Assembly (NCBI GenBank): GCA_038524795.1
Contig: JBCBIJ010000004.1
Span: 62,001 to 126,000, forward strand
Length of the DNA: 64,000 nucleotides
Source: CALBPI01 sp038524795
GTDB lineage: Bacteria > Pseudomonadota > Gammaproteobacteria > Steroidobacterales > Woeseiaceae
Reading direction: 5' to 3'
Under the pieces are notes generated by a model. The model worked only from the letters and a program-made list of their open reading frames with translations, did no database searches and was not told where the DNA came from. How positions within the stretch are numbered: position 1 is the stretch's first letter; each line of letters begins with the position of its first letter. Both the position numbers and the translations under genes were made by a program. Of the stretch, positions 27,769-35,446 are shown piece after piece.

Positions 27769-28278
27769 GTGCTGGATTATTTTCGACTCATGGTGCCTGT
27801 GACGCTGTTGCGTCGAGGGCCCGAACGTATCCCGTACTCGCAGTCACTGCTCGTCATGGGCATAGCGCTGTGCACGTTGCTCACGATCACCGCGGCATCT
27901 ATGGCAGAGCGTCCCGTCGGCACGGCGGTGCTGACGTTCGCTGCGTTGGCGACGTTCTACGCGGGCGCCATTCTGTTTCTGCTCACGCTGTACGGCTTCC
28001 GCAATCGCGCCCTGCAAACGCTGACGGCCGCTTTTGGTGTCGGCGTCGTATTTGGTGTCATCGAGTTGTTCCTGTTGTTCATGGCGGGATCGGGGGTCGA
28101 TGAAGGACTCATCGCCATCGCTGCGCTGGCGCTGCAACTCTGGGCCATTCTTGTGGACGGTTTCATCATCAGCGGCGCACTCAACATCAGCTTGTCGCTG
28201 GGCTGCCTGTTGTCCTTCTCGATCCTGTTGCCGCAGGTGGCATTGATCACGGCCATCGGTGGTGGAGGTAGCGCCTGA
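27769..28278 (+). CDS. hypothetical five-helix membrane protein
   Basis: The 169-residue product is mostly hydrophobic, with about five membrane segments and a short cytoplasmic start (LDYFRLMVPVTLLRRGPERIPYS). The GTG at 27769 is preferred because GAGGAG lies six bases before it; an upstream GTG at 27739 lacks such a site. It may be Yip1-like by general layout, but no family is certain. Its stop is coupled to the mpl start, sharing one base (TGATG), so it is translated with mpl. Confidence 0.65.
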   Translation: MLDYFRLMVPVTLLRRGPERIPYSQSLLVMGIALCTLLTITAASMAERPVGTAVLTFAALATFYAGAILFLLTLYGFRNRALQTLTAAFGVGVVFGVIELFLLFMAGSGVDEGLIAIAALALQLWAILVDGFIISGALNISLSLGCLLSFSILLPQVALITAIGGGGSA

Positions 28279-29642
28279 TGCACGTTCACATTCTGGGCAT
28301 TTGCGGCACCTTCATGGGCGGCATCGCGGCGCTGGCACAAGCGCACGGCCACAAAGTGACGGGCTGCGATCAGAACATCTACCCGCCGATGTCCGATCAG
28401 CTCGCGGCCTTGGGCATCTCACCCATCGAGGGCTTCGGTGCCGAGCAGATCGAGCTGGCGCCGGACGTATTCGTTATCGGAAATGTTGTGAGCCGCGGCA
28501 ACCCGCTTATGGAAGCGATTCTCGACGGCGGACTGCCTTACACCTCGGGCCCACAGTGGCTCGCAGCGCACGTGTTGCGCGGTCGTCGCGTTGTGGCCGT
28601 CGCGGGTACGCACGGCAAGACCACGACCACGAGTCTGGTGGCCCACTTGCTCGAGCACGCCGGGCTTGCGCCCGGGTTCCTCGTGGGCGGCGTGCCGGCC
28701 GACTTTGGCGTCAGCGCGCGCTTAGGCACAGGTGCACCGTTCATCGTCGAGGCTGACGAATACGACACGGCCTTTTTCGACAAGCGCGCAAAGTTTGTGC
28801 ACTACGCGCCTGAGGTCGCGGTACTCAACAATCTCGAATTTGATCACGCTGACATCTACGCGGACCTCGCCGCCATCGAATGGCAGTTCCACCAACTGCT
28901 GCGCATCGTGCCGCGAAAAGGCCGGGTGGTCTTCAACGCGCGCGACGACAACCTCATGCGTGTGTTGGCGCGCGGTTGCTGGACGCCGACCATGAGCTTC
29001 GATGGTGATGGCGGTCGCGACGCTGACGTTGCGTTGGCTCTCGCCGGCGCGGAGCGACTCGCGGCGACGATCAACGGTGTGGACCATGAGGCATCGTGGC
29101 CCATGCCAGGCGCCCACAACCGCCAGAACGCGGCCGCAGCCGTTGCCGCCTGCCTCGCGTTGGGTGTGCCCGCCGACGCGGTGCTCGAGGGTCTTGCCAC
29201 GTTTCGGGGCGTCAAGCGCCGGCTTGAAGTGGTCGCGACGGGCGGGCGAGTCACGGTGTTTGATGATTTCGCCCACCACCCAACAGCGATTCGACTGACG
29301 GTGGGCGCGATGGCCGAGGCTGACGAAGGGGAGCGCCTGCTCGTGGCATTTGAGCCGCGCTCAAACACCATGAAACTGGGCGCACACCGCGACGCGCTGG
29401 GCCCGGCGTTTGCGGGTGTGGATGGCCTGTTTGTACTGGCGCCCGCGGCGCTCGACTGGGATCTCGCGGGCGCTTTGGCGGGTGGTGCTGCCAACGTTAC
29501 GGTGCACGAGGACGTGGCCGCATTGCACGCGTCGATCATGTCCGCGCTGCGCCCTGGCGATCGTCTGGTGCTCATGAGCAACGGCGGGTTCGGCGGTTTG
29601 CGCGAGCGGCTCGTCGCGAGTATCGGAGCGGCAGCCGCATGA
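28278..29642 (+). CDS. mpl: UDP-N-acetylmuramate:L-alanyl-gamma-D-glutamyl-meso-diaminopimelate ligase
   Basis: Mpl recycles the murein tripeptide by joining it to UDP-MurNAc in the cytoplasm. The 454-residue protein has the Mur-ligase layout: N-terminal UDP-binding GICGTFMGGIAALAQAHGH, ATP loop GTHGKTTTTSLV near residue 110, EADEYDTAFFDKR, NLEFDHADIY, and the C-terminal DDFAHHPTAI with FEPRSNTMKLG. The last motif separates Mpl from MurC. It overlaps the following Lon-N gene by four bases. Confidence 0.95.
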   Translation: MHVHILGICGTFMGGIAALAQAHGHKVTGCDQNIYPPMSDQLAALGISPIEGFGAEQIELAPDVFVIGNVVSRGNPLMEAILDGGLPYTSGPQWLAAHVLRGRRVVAVAGTHGKTTTTSLVAHLLEHAGLAPGFLVGGVPADFGVSARLGTGAPFIVEADEYDTAFFDKRAKFVHYAPEVAVLNNLEFDHADIYADLAAIEWQFHQLLRIVPRKGRVVFNARDDNLMRVLARGCWTPTMSFDGDGGRDADVALALAGAERLAATINGVDHEASWPMPGAHNRQNAAAAVAACLALGVPADAVLEGLATFRGVKRRLEVVATGGRVTVFDDFAHHPTAIRLTVGAMAEADEGERLLVAFEPRSNTMKLGAHRDALGPAFAGVDGLFVLAPAALDWDLAGALAGGAANVTVHEDVAALHASIMSALRPGDRLVLMSNGGFGGLRERLVASIGAAAA

Positions 29643-30232
29643 CCACGATGACTGTGCCACTGTTTCCGCTGGGTACCGTGCTGTACCCCGAGGGCCCCCT
29701 GCCGTTGCGGCTATTCGAGGCGCGCTATATCGACATGGTCAGTCAGTGCATGCGCGAGCAATCACCGTTTGGTGTTGTTGCCATCCGAGAGGGCCGCGAA
29801 GTGGGTCCGTCGGTGATCTACGAACAGGGTACGCTCGCGCGCATCACGGATTTCTACCAGGGCAGTGACGGACTGCTCGGCATAACGGCCACCGGCCACG
29901 AGCGATTCCGGCTCGTGTCCGAGCACGAGGCCAGCGATGGCTTGCGCATCGGCGAGATCGAGTTACTGCCCGGCGAGCCTGCCGTCGCCTTGCCCGAAGG
30001 CTATGCCGCCCTGGCGGAGATGCTGGACAGCGTTCTTGATGACCTAGGAAAGCTGTACGAGGACCGGCCGCGCAAGCTCGATGACGCAAGCTGGGTCGGC
30101 TATCGCTACTGCGAGATCCTACCCATCCGCTTGCCGCAAAAGCAGCAGTGCCTCGAGATTGAAGACGCGCTCGCTCGGCTTGAGCTGATTGCCGCGGTGC
30201 TCAGCCGCGTGCCCAGCAACCGAAGCCAGTAA
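29639..30232 (+). CDS. Lon N-terminal (PUA-like) domain protein
   Basis: This 197-residue stand-alone protein consists of the Lon substrate-binding domain without ATPase or protease parts. It starts with VPLFPLGTVLYPEGPLPLRLFEARYIDMV, then FGVVAIREG and GTLARITDF, and ends in a helical segment. Such proteins are common in proteobacteria, and their role is not established. The start overlaps the mpl stop (ATGA), so the two are coupled. It converges on hemL with four bases between the stops. Confidence 0.88.
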   Translation: MTTMTVPLFPLGTVLYPEGPLPLRLFEARYIDMVSQCMREQSPFGVVAIREGREVGPSVIYEQGTLARITDFYQGSDGLLGITATGHERFRLVSEHEASDGLRIGEIELLPGEPAVALPEGYAALAEMLDSVLDDLGKLYEDRPRKLDDASWVGYRYCEILPIRLPQKQQCLEIEDALARLELIAAVLSRVPSNRSQ

Positions 30233-30236
30233 GCCC

Positions 30237-31523
30237 TTAAGCCGCCGCCGTGCCGGCGAGCTCGCGCATGGCGTCGCGGGCGCGGTCAATCGTTGCGTCG
30301 ATGTCCGCGGTCGTGTGCGCGGCCGAAATGAAACCGGCTTCAAAGGCGGAGGGCGCAAGGTAAACATCGCGCGACAACATGGCGTGGAAAAAGCGCTTGA
30401 AGTATTCGACGTCCGCGTCGCAGATATCCTGGAACGTCGTGACGCGATCTGCGTCCGAGAACACGAAGCCGAACATACCGCCCGCGTGATCCGTGTGGAT
30501 GGGGACGCCCGCGTCAGCCGCCGCGTCGCGCAGGCCCGCAAGCAGGCGCTCGCTGGATGCCCCCAGGGCCTCGTGGAAACCGTCGACATCCACACGCTCG
30601 AGCGTGGCAAGACCCGCGGCCATAGCGACGGGATTGCCCGACAGCGTGCCGGCCTGGTAGACGGGGCCCACCGGTGCGATGTGGGCCATGATGTCTTCGC
30701 GGCCGCCGAACGCCGCCGCCGGCATACCGCCGCCAATGACCTTACCAAGCGTCGTGAGGTCGGGCCGAACGCCGAACAGCTCTTGGGCGCTGCCGCGTGC
30801 GACGCGGAAGCCTGTCATGACCTCGTCAAAGATGAGCACGCTGCCGTACTCGGTGCAGACCTCCCGCAGCGTTTCGAGGAAGCCGGGCTCGGGCTTGATG
30901 AAATTCATGTTGCCCGCAATGGGCTCCACGATGATGCAGGCGATCTCTTCGCCGCGTTTCGCGAAGAGGTCGCGCACCTGGTCGGCGGCATTAAAGTCCA
31001 GCGTGATCGTGTGTTCGGCCAGCGCCGCGGGGACGCCCGGTGAACTGGGGACACCCATGGTCAGCATGCCCGAGCCCGCCTTGATGAGCAGCGAGTCCGA
31101 GTGCCCGTGGTAGCACCCCTCAAATTTGACGATGGTGTCGCGGCCCGTGAAGCCACGCGCGAGACGCAGCGCGCTCATCGTCGATTCCGTGCCCGAGCTC
31201 ACCATGCGTACTTTTTCGATCGAGGGCAGCATGGCGCAGATCTTCTTCGCGATGGCCGTCTCGAGCGCACAGGGTGCCCCGAAGCTCAGCCCGTCGGCTG
31301 CGGTCTTCTGCACGGCCTCGATGACGTCAGGATGGGCGTGGCCCAGGATCATGGGGCCCCAGGAGCCGATGTAGTCGATGAGTTCGCGACCGTCTTCGGT
31401 CCAGACGTGGGCGCCTTTGGCGCGCTTGAAAAACAGCGGCTCACCGCCGACACCGTTGAAGGCACGGACTGGCGAATTTACGCCACCAGGAATGTAGTTC
31501 TGTGCTTCTGCGAAAAGTCCCAC
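30237..31523 (-). CDS. hemL: glutamate-1-semialdehyde 2,1-aminomutase
   Basis: HemL forms 5-aminolevulinate, the first committed precursor of heme, with pyridoxal phosphate. The 428-residue protein shows IPGGVNSPVRAFNGVGG at the start, SSGTESTMSALRLARG, the Asp of IFDEVMTGFR, and the PLP Lys in LGKVIGGGMPAAAFGG. The start is GTG at 31523; this trims the usual N terminus by a few residues but no better start is in frame. It is divergent from the rubredoxin gene. Confidence 0.96.
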   Translation of the reverse strand: MGLFAEAQNYIPGGVNSPVRAFNGVGGEPLFFKRAKGAHVWTEDGRELIDYIGSWGPMILGHAHPDVIEAVQKTAADGLSFGAPCALETAIAKKICAMLPSIEKVRMVSSGTESTMSALRLARGFTGRDTIVKFEGCYHGHSDSLLIKAGSGMLTMGVPSSPGVPAALAEHTITLDFNAADQVRDLFAKRGEEIACIIVEPIAGNMNFIKPEPGFLETLREVCTEYGSVLIFDEVMTGFRVARGSAQELFGVRPDLTTLGKVIGGGMPAAAFGGREDIMAHIAPVGPVYQAGTLSGNPVAMAAGLATLERVDVDGFHEALGASSERLLAGLRDAAADAGVPIHTDHAGGMFGFVFSDADRVTTFQDICDADVEYFKRFFHAMLSRDVYLAPSAFEAGFISAAHTTADIDATIDRARDAMRELAGTAAA

Positions 31524-31629
31524 GACTGTGCTGCCTGCGTTTAGTTTGACCGTTGCAATTGTAACGCCGCACGGGGGCCGCTGGTATCATGGTCATGGCC
31601 GTGACAGGCCCCGGAGTGACAGAGAACCG

Positions 31630-31794
31630 ATGAAGACTTACATGTGCCTGATTTGCGGCTACGTCTACGACGAAGAGACGGGCGATCCCGAAGCGGGCAT
31701 CCCGCCTGGCACGCGCTGGGACGACGTACCGCTGTCGTGGCGCTGCCCCGATTGCGGGGCCGGCAAGGAAGACTTCGAGATGGTTGAGGTCTGA
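31630..31794 (+). CDS. rubredoxin
   Basis: This 54-residue electron carrier binds one iron through four Cys: CLICGY near residues 6-11 and CPDCGAG near 39-45. The aromatic core (YVYDEETGDPEAGI, WDDVPLSWRCP) is typical. ATG 31630 gives the standard size; upstream in-frame sequence is leader. In aerobic gammaproteobacteria such rubredoxins feed oxygenases or take part in oxidative stress, but the partner is not in this window. It is divergent from hemL and converges on cpdA. Confidence 0.95.
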   Translation: MKTYMCLICGYVYDEETGDPEAGIPPGTRWDDVPLSWRCPDCGAGKEDFEMVEV

Positions 31795-31801
31795 GCGCCG
31801 C

Positions 31802-32566
31802 TCAGGCTCGCACCGCGGCAAAGGCGGCCGCGTCCAGGCGATCGATTCGCGTCTCGAGTTCGCGGTCCCCAAGTTCCAGCCAGCGCCAGCCAGGCGCTCG
31901 CTCATCCACCGCATAGCCCTCGCTGCCAATGGCGAACTGGCGGCACGTCGACGGCGTCGCCATGACCCGGATGTGCCCGACAGTTTCGTCGAGCGGCTGG
32001 TGAATGTGGCCGCAGAGCACAGCCCGAACCTGGCTGTGGCGCGCCAGCATGCTCATGAAGGCGTCGCCGTCCTGGAGACGGCTCTGGTCTAGCCAGCGGG
32101 ACCCGCAGGGCACGGGCGGATGGTGCAGCGCCACGATCGTCGGCTGCGTGGGCAGTTCGCCGAGTTCGCGGTCGAGTACTGCAATACGGGTCTCGCCGTA
32201 CTCGCCGTGGACGGCGCCTGGAATCGTGCAGTCCGTGGCCAGCAGTCGCCAGTGTCCCAGTGAATGGTCACCCAGCACGGCGATGTGGCCGCCGTTCATC
32301 TCCGCCTGCATCAGCGCCAGATCGTCGTGGTTGCCGGGCAGGCAGATAACGGGTGCATCAATGCGCTCGAACAGGTCGCGCAGTTGTCGGTAACCCTCGC
32401 GCGATTCGTCCTGGCAAAGATCACCTGAGACGAGCACGGCGTCCGGTTGCTCGGGCAGGGCGGCGTCGAGCACCCGCTCGAGACTGGCCCGCGTCACCAC
32501 GCCGCGCTGGGCGCTCGCGGCGTCCGCGTAAACGTGGGTATCGGTCAGGTGCAGCAGGCGAAACAT
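31802..32566 (-). CDS. cpdA: 3',5'-cyclic AMP phosphodiesterase-type metallophosphoesterase
   Basis: This 254-residue cytoplasmic enzyme belongs to the class III cyclic nucleotide phosphodiesterases. The metal ligands are visible: LTDTHVY, VSGDLCQDES, LPGNHDD, ALHHPPV and CGHIHQPL. These blocks match CpdA closely. ATG 32566 has GGGAGGG ahead; an upstream start at 32602 is less likely because it overlaps the ahcY terminator. It would lower cAMP and so affect CRP-type control; no cAMP regulator gene is in the window. Confidence 0.9.
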   Translation of the reverse strand: MFRLLHLTDTHVYADAASAQRGVVTRASLERVLDAALPEQPDAVLVSGDLCQDESREGYRQLRDLFERIDAPVICLPGNHDDLALMQAEMNGGHIAVLGDHSLGHWRLLATDCTIPGAVHGEYGETRIAVLDRELGELPTQPTIVALHHPPVPCGSRWLDQSRLQDGDAFMSMLARHSQVRAVLCGHIHQPLDETVGHIRVMATPSTCRQFAIGSEGYAVDERAPGWRWLELGDRELETRIDRLDAAAFAAVRA

Positions 32567-32602
32567 CCTGTTTCCCTCCCCGCGACAGGCGCGCACAAAC
32601 AA

Positions 32603-32626
32603 AAAAGGCCCCGAACGGGGCCTTTT
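32603..32626 (-). terminator. rho-independent terminator of ahcY
   Basis: AAAAGGCCCC and GGGGCCTTTT form a perfect 10-base stem around GAAC. Read on the minus strand, the stem is followed by TTTTTTGTTTG, a proper U tract. It lies 22 bases after the ahcY stop and just before the cpdA start, so cpdA needs its own promoter. Confidence 0.9.
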
Positions 32627-32648
32627 GTGCCAGAGCGCCGGGCGGCGA

Positions 32649-33962
32649 TCAATAGCGGTAGGTGTCGGGCTTGAACGGGCCGTCGACAGAAACGCCGAAG
32701 TAGTCGGCCTGTTCCTGGGTCAGTTTGGTGAGCTTGGCGCCGATGCGCTCGAGGTGCAGCTCCGCCACTTTCTCGTCCAGGTTCTTCGGCAGCACATAGA
32801 CCTGCCGCTCGTACTTGCCCGGGTGGTTCCAGAGGTCGATCTGCGCGAGCACCTGGTTGGTGAACGACGCGGACATGACGAAACTGGGGTGGCCCGTGGC
32901 GCAACCGAGGTTTACCAGGCGGCCTTCGGCCAGCAGGATAATCTTGCGCCCGTCGGGGTAGATCACGTGGTCGACCTGGGGCTTGATGTTCTCCCACTCG
33001 TACTTGCGCAGGTAGGCGACGTCGATCTCGTTGTCAAAGTGGCCGATGTTGCAAACGATGGCTTCGTTCTTGAGCTTGTCGAGCATCGAGCCATTCAGGA
33101 TGTTGTAGTTGCCTGTGGCCGTGACCACGATGTCGGCCTGGTCGATGACGTCCTCCAGGCGAACGACGCGGTAGCCTTCCATCGCCGCCTGCAGTGCGCA
33201 GATCGGGTCGATTTCGGTGATCCAAACCGTCGCCCCCAGGCCGCGCAGGCTTTGTGCACTGCCTTTACCCACGTCGCCGTAGCCGCAGACGATCGCGATC
33301 TTGCCCGCGATCATGACGTCGGTGGCGCGTTTGATGCCGTCCACGAGTGATTCGCGGCAGCCGTAGAGGTTGTCGAACTTGGACTTGGTGACCGAATCAT
33401 TGACGTTGATGGCGGGGCAGGCCAGCCGGCCGTTGGCCGCCATCTCGTAAAGGCGCTTGACGCCCGTCGTTGTCTCTTCGGAAATTCCGCGGACCTGCTC
33501 GAGCAGCTCGGGGTACTTGTCGTGCATGAGCACAGTCAGGTCGCCACCGTCGTCGAGGATCATATTTGGCGTCCAGCCGTCGGGACCATGAATGGTCTGC
33601 TCGACGCACCACCAGTATTCCTCTTCGGTTTCACCGCGCCAGGCGAACACAGGCACGCCCGTCGCAGCGATGGCTGCCGCAGCCTGGTCCTGGGTGGAGA
33701 AAATGTTGCACGACGACCAGCGCACTTCAGCGCCCAGCGCGGTCAGCGTCTCGATGAGTACGGCCGTCTGGATCGTCATGTGCAGGCAGCCCGCAATGCG
33801 TGCGCCTGCCAGCGGCTGTTCGCTGTCGTATTCGGCGCGCAGCGCCATCAGGCCCGGCATCTCGGACTCGGCGATCGCAATTTCCTTGCGGCCCCATTCG
33901 GCCAGCGTGATGTCGGCGACCTTGTAGTCGGTCGTATGCAGTTGGTCAGCGGTGCTGCTCAT
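32649..33962 (-). CDS. ahcY: S-adenosylhomocysteine hydrolase
   Basis: AhcY splits S-adenosylhomocysteine to adenosine and homocysteine in the methyl cycle, using bound NAD. The 437-residue protein carries GCLHMTIQTAVLIETL, the NAD motif CGYGDVGKGSAQSLRGLGA and the C-terminal LAEGRLVNLGCATGHPSFVM, ending KPDTYRY as in almost all family members. It is 50 bases downstream of metK on the same strand, so SAM synthesis and SAH removal are likely one transcript ending at 32603. Confidence 0.97.
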   Translation of the reverse strand: MSSTADQLHTTDYKVADITLAEWGRKEIAIAESEMPGLMALRAEYDSEQPLAGARIAGCLHMTIQTAVLIETLTALGAEVRWSSCNIFSTQDQAAAAIAATGVPVFAWRGETEEEYWWCVEQTIHGPDGWTPNMILDDGGDLTVLMHDKYPELLEQVRGISEETTTGVKRLYEMAANGRLACPAINVNDSVTKSKFDNLYGCRESLVDGIKRATDVMIAGKIAIVCGYGDVGKGSAQSLRGLGATVWITEIDPICALQAAMEGYRVVRLEDVIDQADIVVTATGNYNILNGSMLDKLKNEAIVCNIGHFDNEIDVAYLRKYEWENIKPQVDHVIYPDGRKIILLAEGRLVNLGCATGHPSFVMSASFTNQVLAQIDLWNHPGKYERQVYVLPKNLDEKVAELHLERIGAKLTKLTQEQADYFGVSVDGPFKPDTYRY

Positions 33963-34012
33963 GTTGGAAGTTCCTTGAAGAATTTGGCGGGGGAATGGGG
34001 TGCGGAGCGGGC

Positions 34013-35182
34013 TCAGGCCGCGCGTTCGCCGTCAGCGCGCAGCGCGTCGGCGCGATCGGTGCGCTCCCAGGTGAAGTCGGCGTCGGTGCGGCCGAAGTGC
34101 CCGTATGCCGCCGTCGCCCGGTAAATGGGGCGAACGAGGTCGAGCATCGTGAGGATGCCGTGCGGCGTCAGGTCAAAGTGGTCGCGAACCAACCGCGTGA
34201 GCGCCGATTCGCTGATCTTGCCCGTGCCGAAGGTTTGCACGGTGATGGACGTGGGCTCTGCGACGCCAATGGCGTAGGAGATCTGCACTTCGCAGCGGTC
34301 TGCGAGCCCTGCCGCAACGATGTTCTTGGCAACGTAGCGCGCGGCGTACGCCGCCGAGCGGTCGACCTTGGACGGGTCCTTGCCCGAGAACGCGCCGCCG
34401 CCGTGGCGCGCAGCACCGCCATAGGTGTCGACAATGATCTTGCGGCCCGTCAGGCCGGCGTCGCCCACAGGACCGCCAATGATGAATTGGCCCGTTGGGT
34501 TGATGTGGTAGATCGTGTCGTCATTGAGCCATTCGCCGGGCAGCACGTCCTTGATGATGTGCTCGCGAACGGCGGCCTGAAGCTCGGGCAGCTCGACGTC
34601 CGGATCGTGCTGGGTCGAGAGCACCACGGCGTCGATGCCGGCTGGCTTGCCGTCTTCATAGCGGAAGGTCACCTGGCTCTTGGCATCGGGGCGCAGCCAC
34701 GAGAATTCGCCACCGGCCTTACGCAGTTCGGCCTGGCGCTGCACGAGGCGGTGCGCGTAAGTGATCGGGGCGGGCATGAGCACGTCAGTTTCGTTCGTGG
34801 CGTAACCAAACATGAGGCCCTGGTCGCCGGCGCCCTGGCTTTCCGGAGCGTCTCGATCCACGCCCTGGGCGATATCGACGGACTGCTTGCCGATGGCGTT
34901 GAGCACGGCACAGGTGCGGCCGTCGAAGCCCACGTCGGAGCCCGTGTAACCGATGTCCACGACAACGTCACGCACGAGGTCTTCGATGTCCACCCAGGCA
35001 TTTGTCGTGATCTCGCCGGCAACGATCACAAGCCCTGTCTTAACCAGCGTCTCGCACGCCACGCGCGCATGGGCATCCTTTTTGAGGATGGCATCCAGGA
35101 TGGCATCGGAGATCTGGTCCGCCATCTTGTCGGGATGGCCTTCGGATACGGACTCCGAAGTAAACAGGTATGCGTCGCTCAT
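34013..35182 (-). CDS. metK: S-adenosylmethionine synthetase
   Basis: MetK makes SAM from methionine and ATP. The 389-residue protein starts LFTSESVSEGHPDKMADQIS, has GAGDQGLMFGYA, the P-loop-like GGGAFSGKDPSKVDRSAAY, and ends with RPIYRATAAYGHFGR. ATG 35182 is chosen because the family starts here; the open frame upstream to 35317 is leader. An AAGG site precedes the ATG by nine bases. ahcY follows on the same strand. Confidence 0.97.
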   Translation of the reverse strand: MSDAYLFTSESVSEGHPDKMADQISDAILDAILKKDAHARVACETLVKTGLVIVAGEITTNAWVDIEDLVRDVVVDIGYTGSDVGFDGRTCAVLNAIGKQSVDIAQGVDRDAPESQGAGDQGLMFGYATNETDVLMPAPITYAHRLVQRQAELRKAGGEFSWLRPDAKSQVTFRYEDGKPAGIDAVVLSTQHDPDVELPELQAAVREHIIKDVLPGEWLNDDTIYHINPTGQFIIGGPVGDAGLTGRKIIVDTYGGAARHGGGAFSGKDPSKVDRSAAYAARYVAKNIVAAGLADRCEVQISYAIGVAEPTSITVQTFGTGKISESALTRLVRDHFDLTPHGILTMLDLVRPIYRATAAYGHFGRTDADFTWERTDRADALRADGERAA

Positions 35183-35333
35183 AGCGTGGAACCTTGAGGG
35201 TGTTTGGCAGCCGCAGGCGTTGTGAGCACCCGGTCGCTCTATCTGAATGTCGAGTCTTAGAGTGTCTTGGCGGGTCAGTCCGGGTCCGTGCGCAGGCGCG
35301 TCGGACAGGGTGACCAATCAGCCCGGCATTATA
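35183..35333 (-). promoter_or_regulatory. metK promoter -10 and about 140-base leader
   Basis: A consensus TATAAT on the minus strand (35328-35333) places a transcript start near 35320, giving a leader of roughly 140 bases before metK. A matching -35 is weak. The leader holds only a small possible hairpin (GGGTG 35227-35231 with CACCC 35198-35202 on the minus strand). No known SAM or SAH riboswitch was recognised. Confidence 0.45.
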
Positions 35334-35446
35334 GCGGTTGGCCACGCCAACGGACAGGCGTGGGGCGGGCCCCAATAGGCGTAGGCTTGCTTGCCCGTTG
35401 CGGGCTCTCGCGCGACAATGCGCGCCCCGAATTGCGGAATGACAGG

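Noticed and set aside
33963..34012. SAH riboswitch before ahcY
   Set aside because: The metK-ahcY gap is only 50 bases and lacks the conserved core; ahcY is most likely read through from metK.
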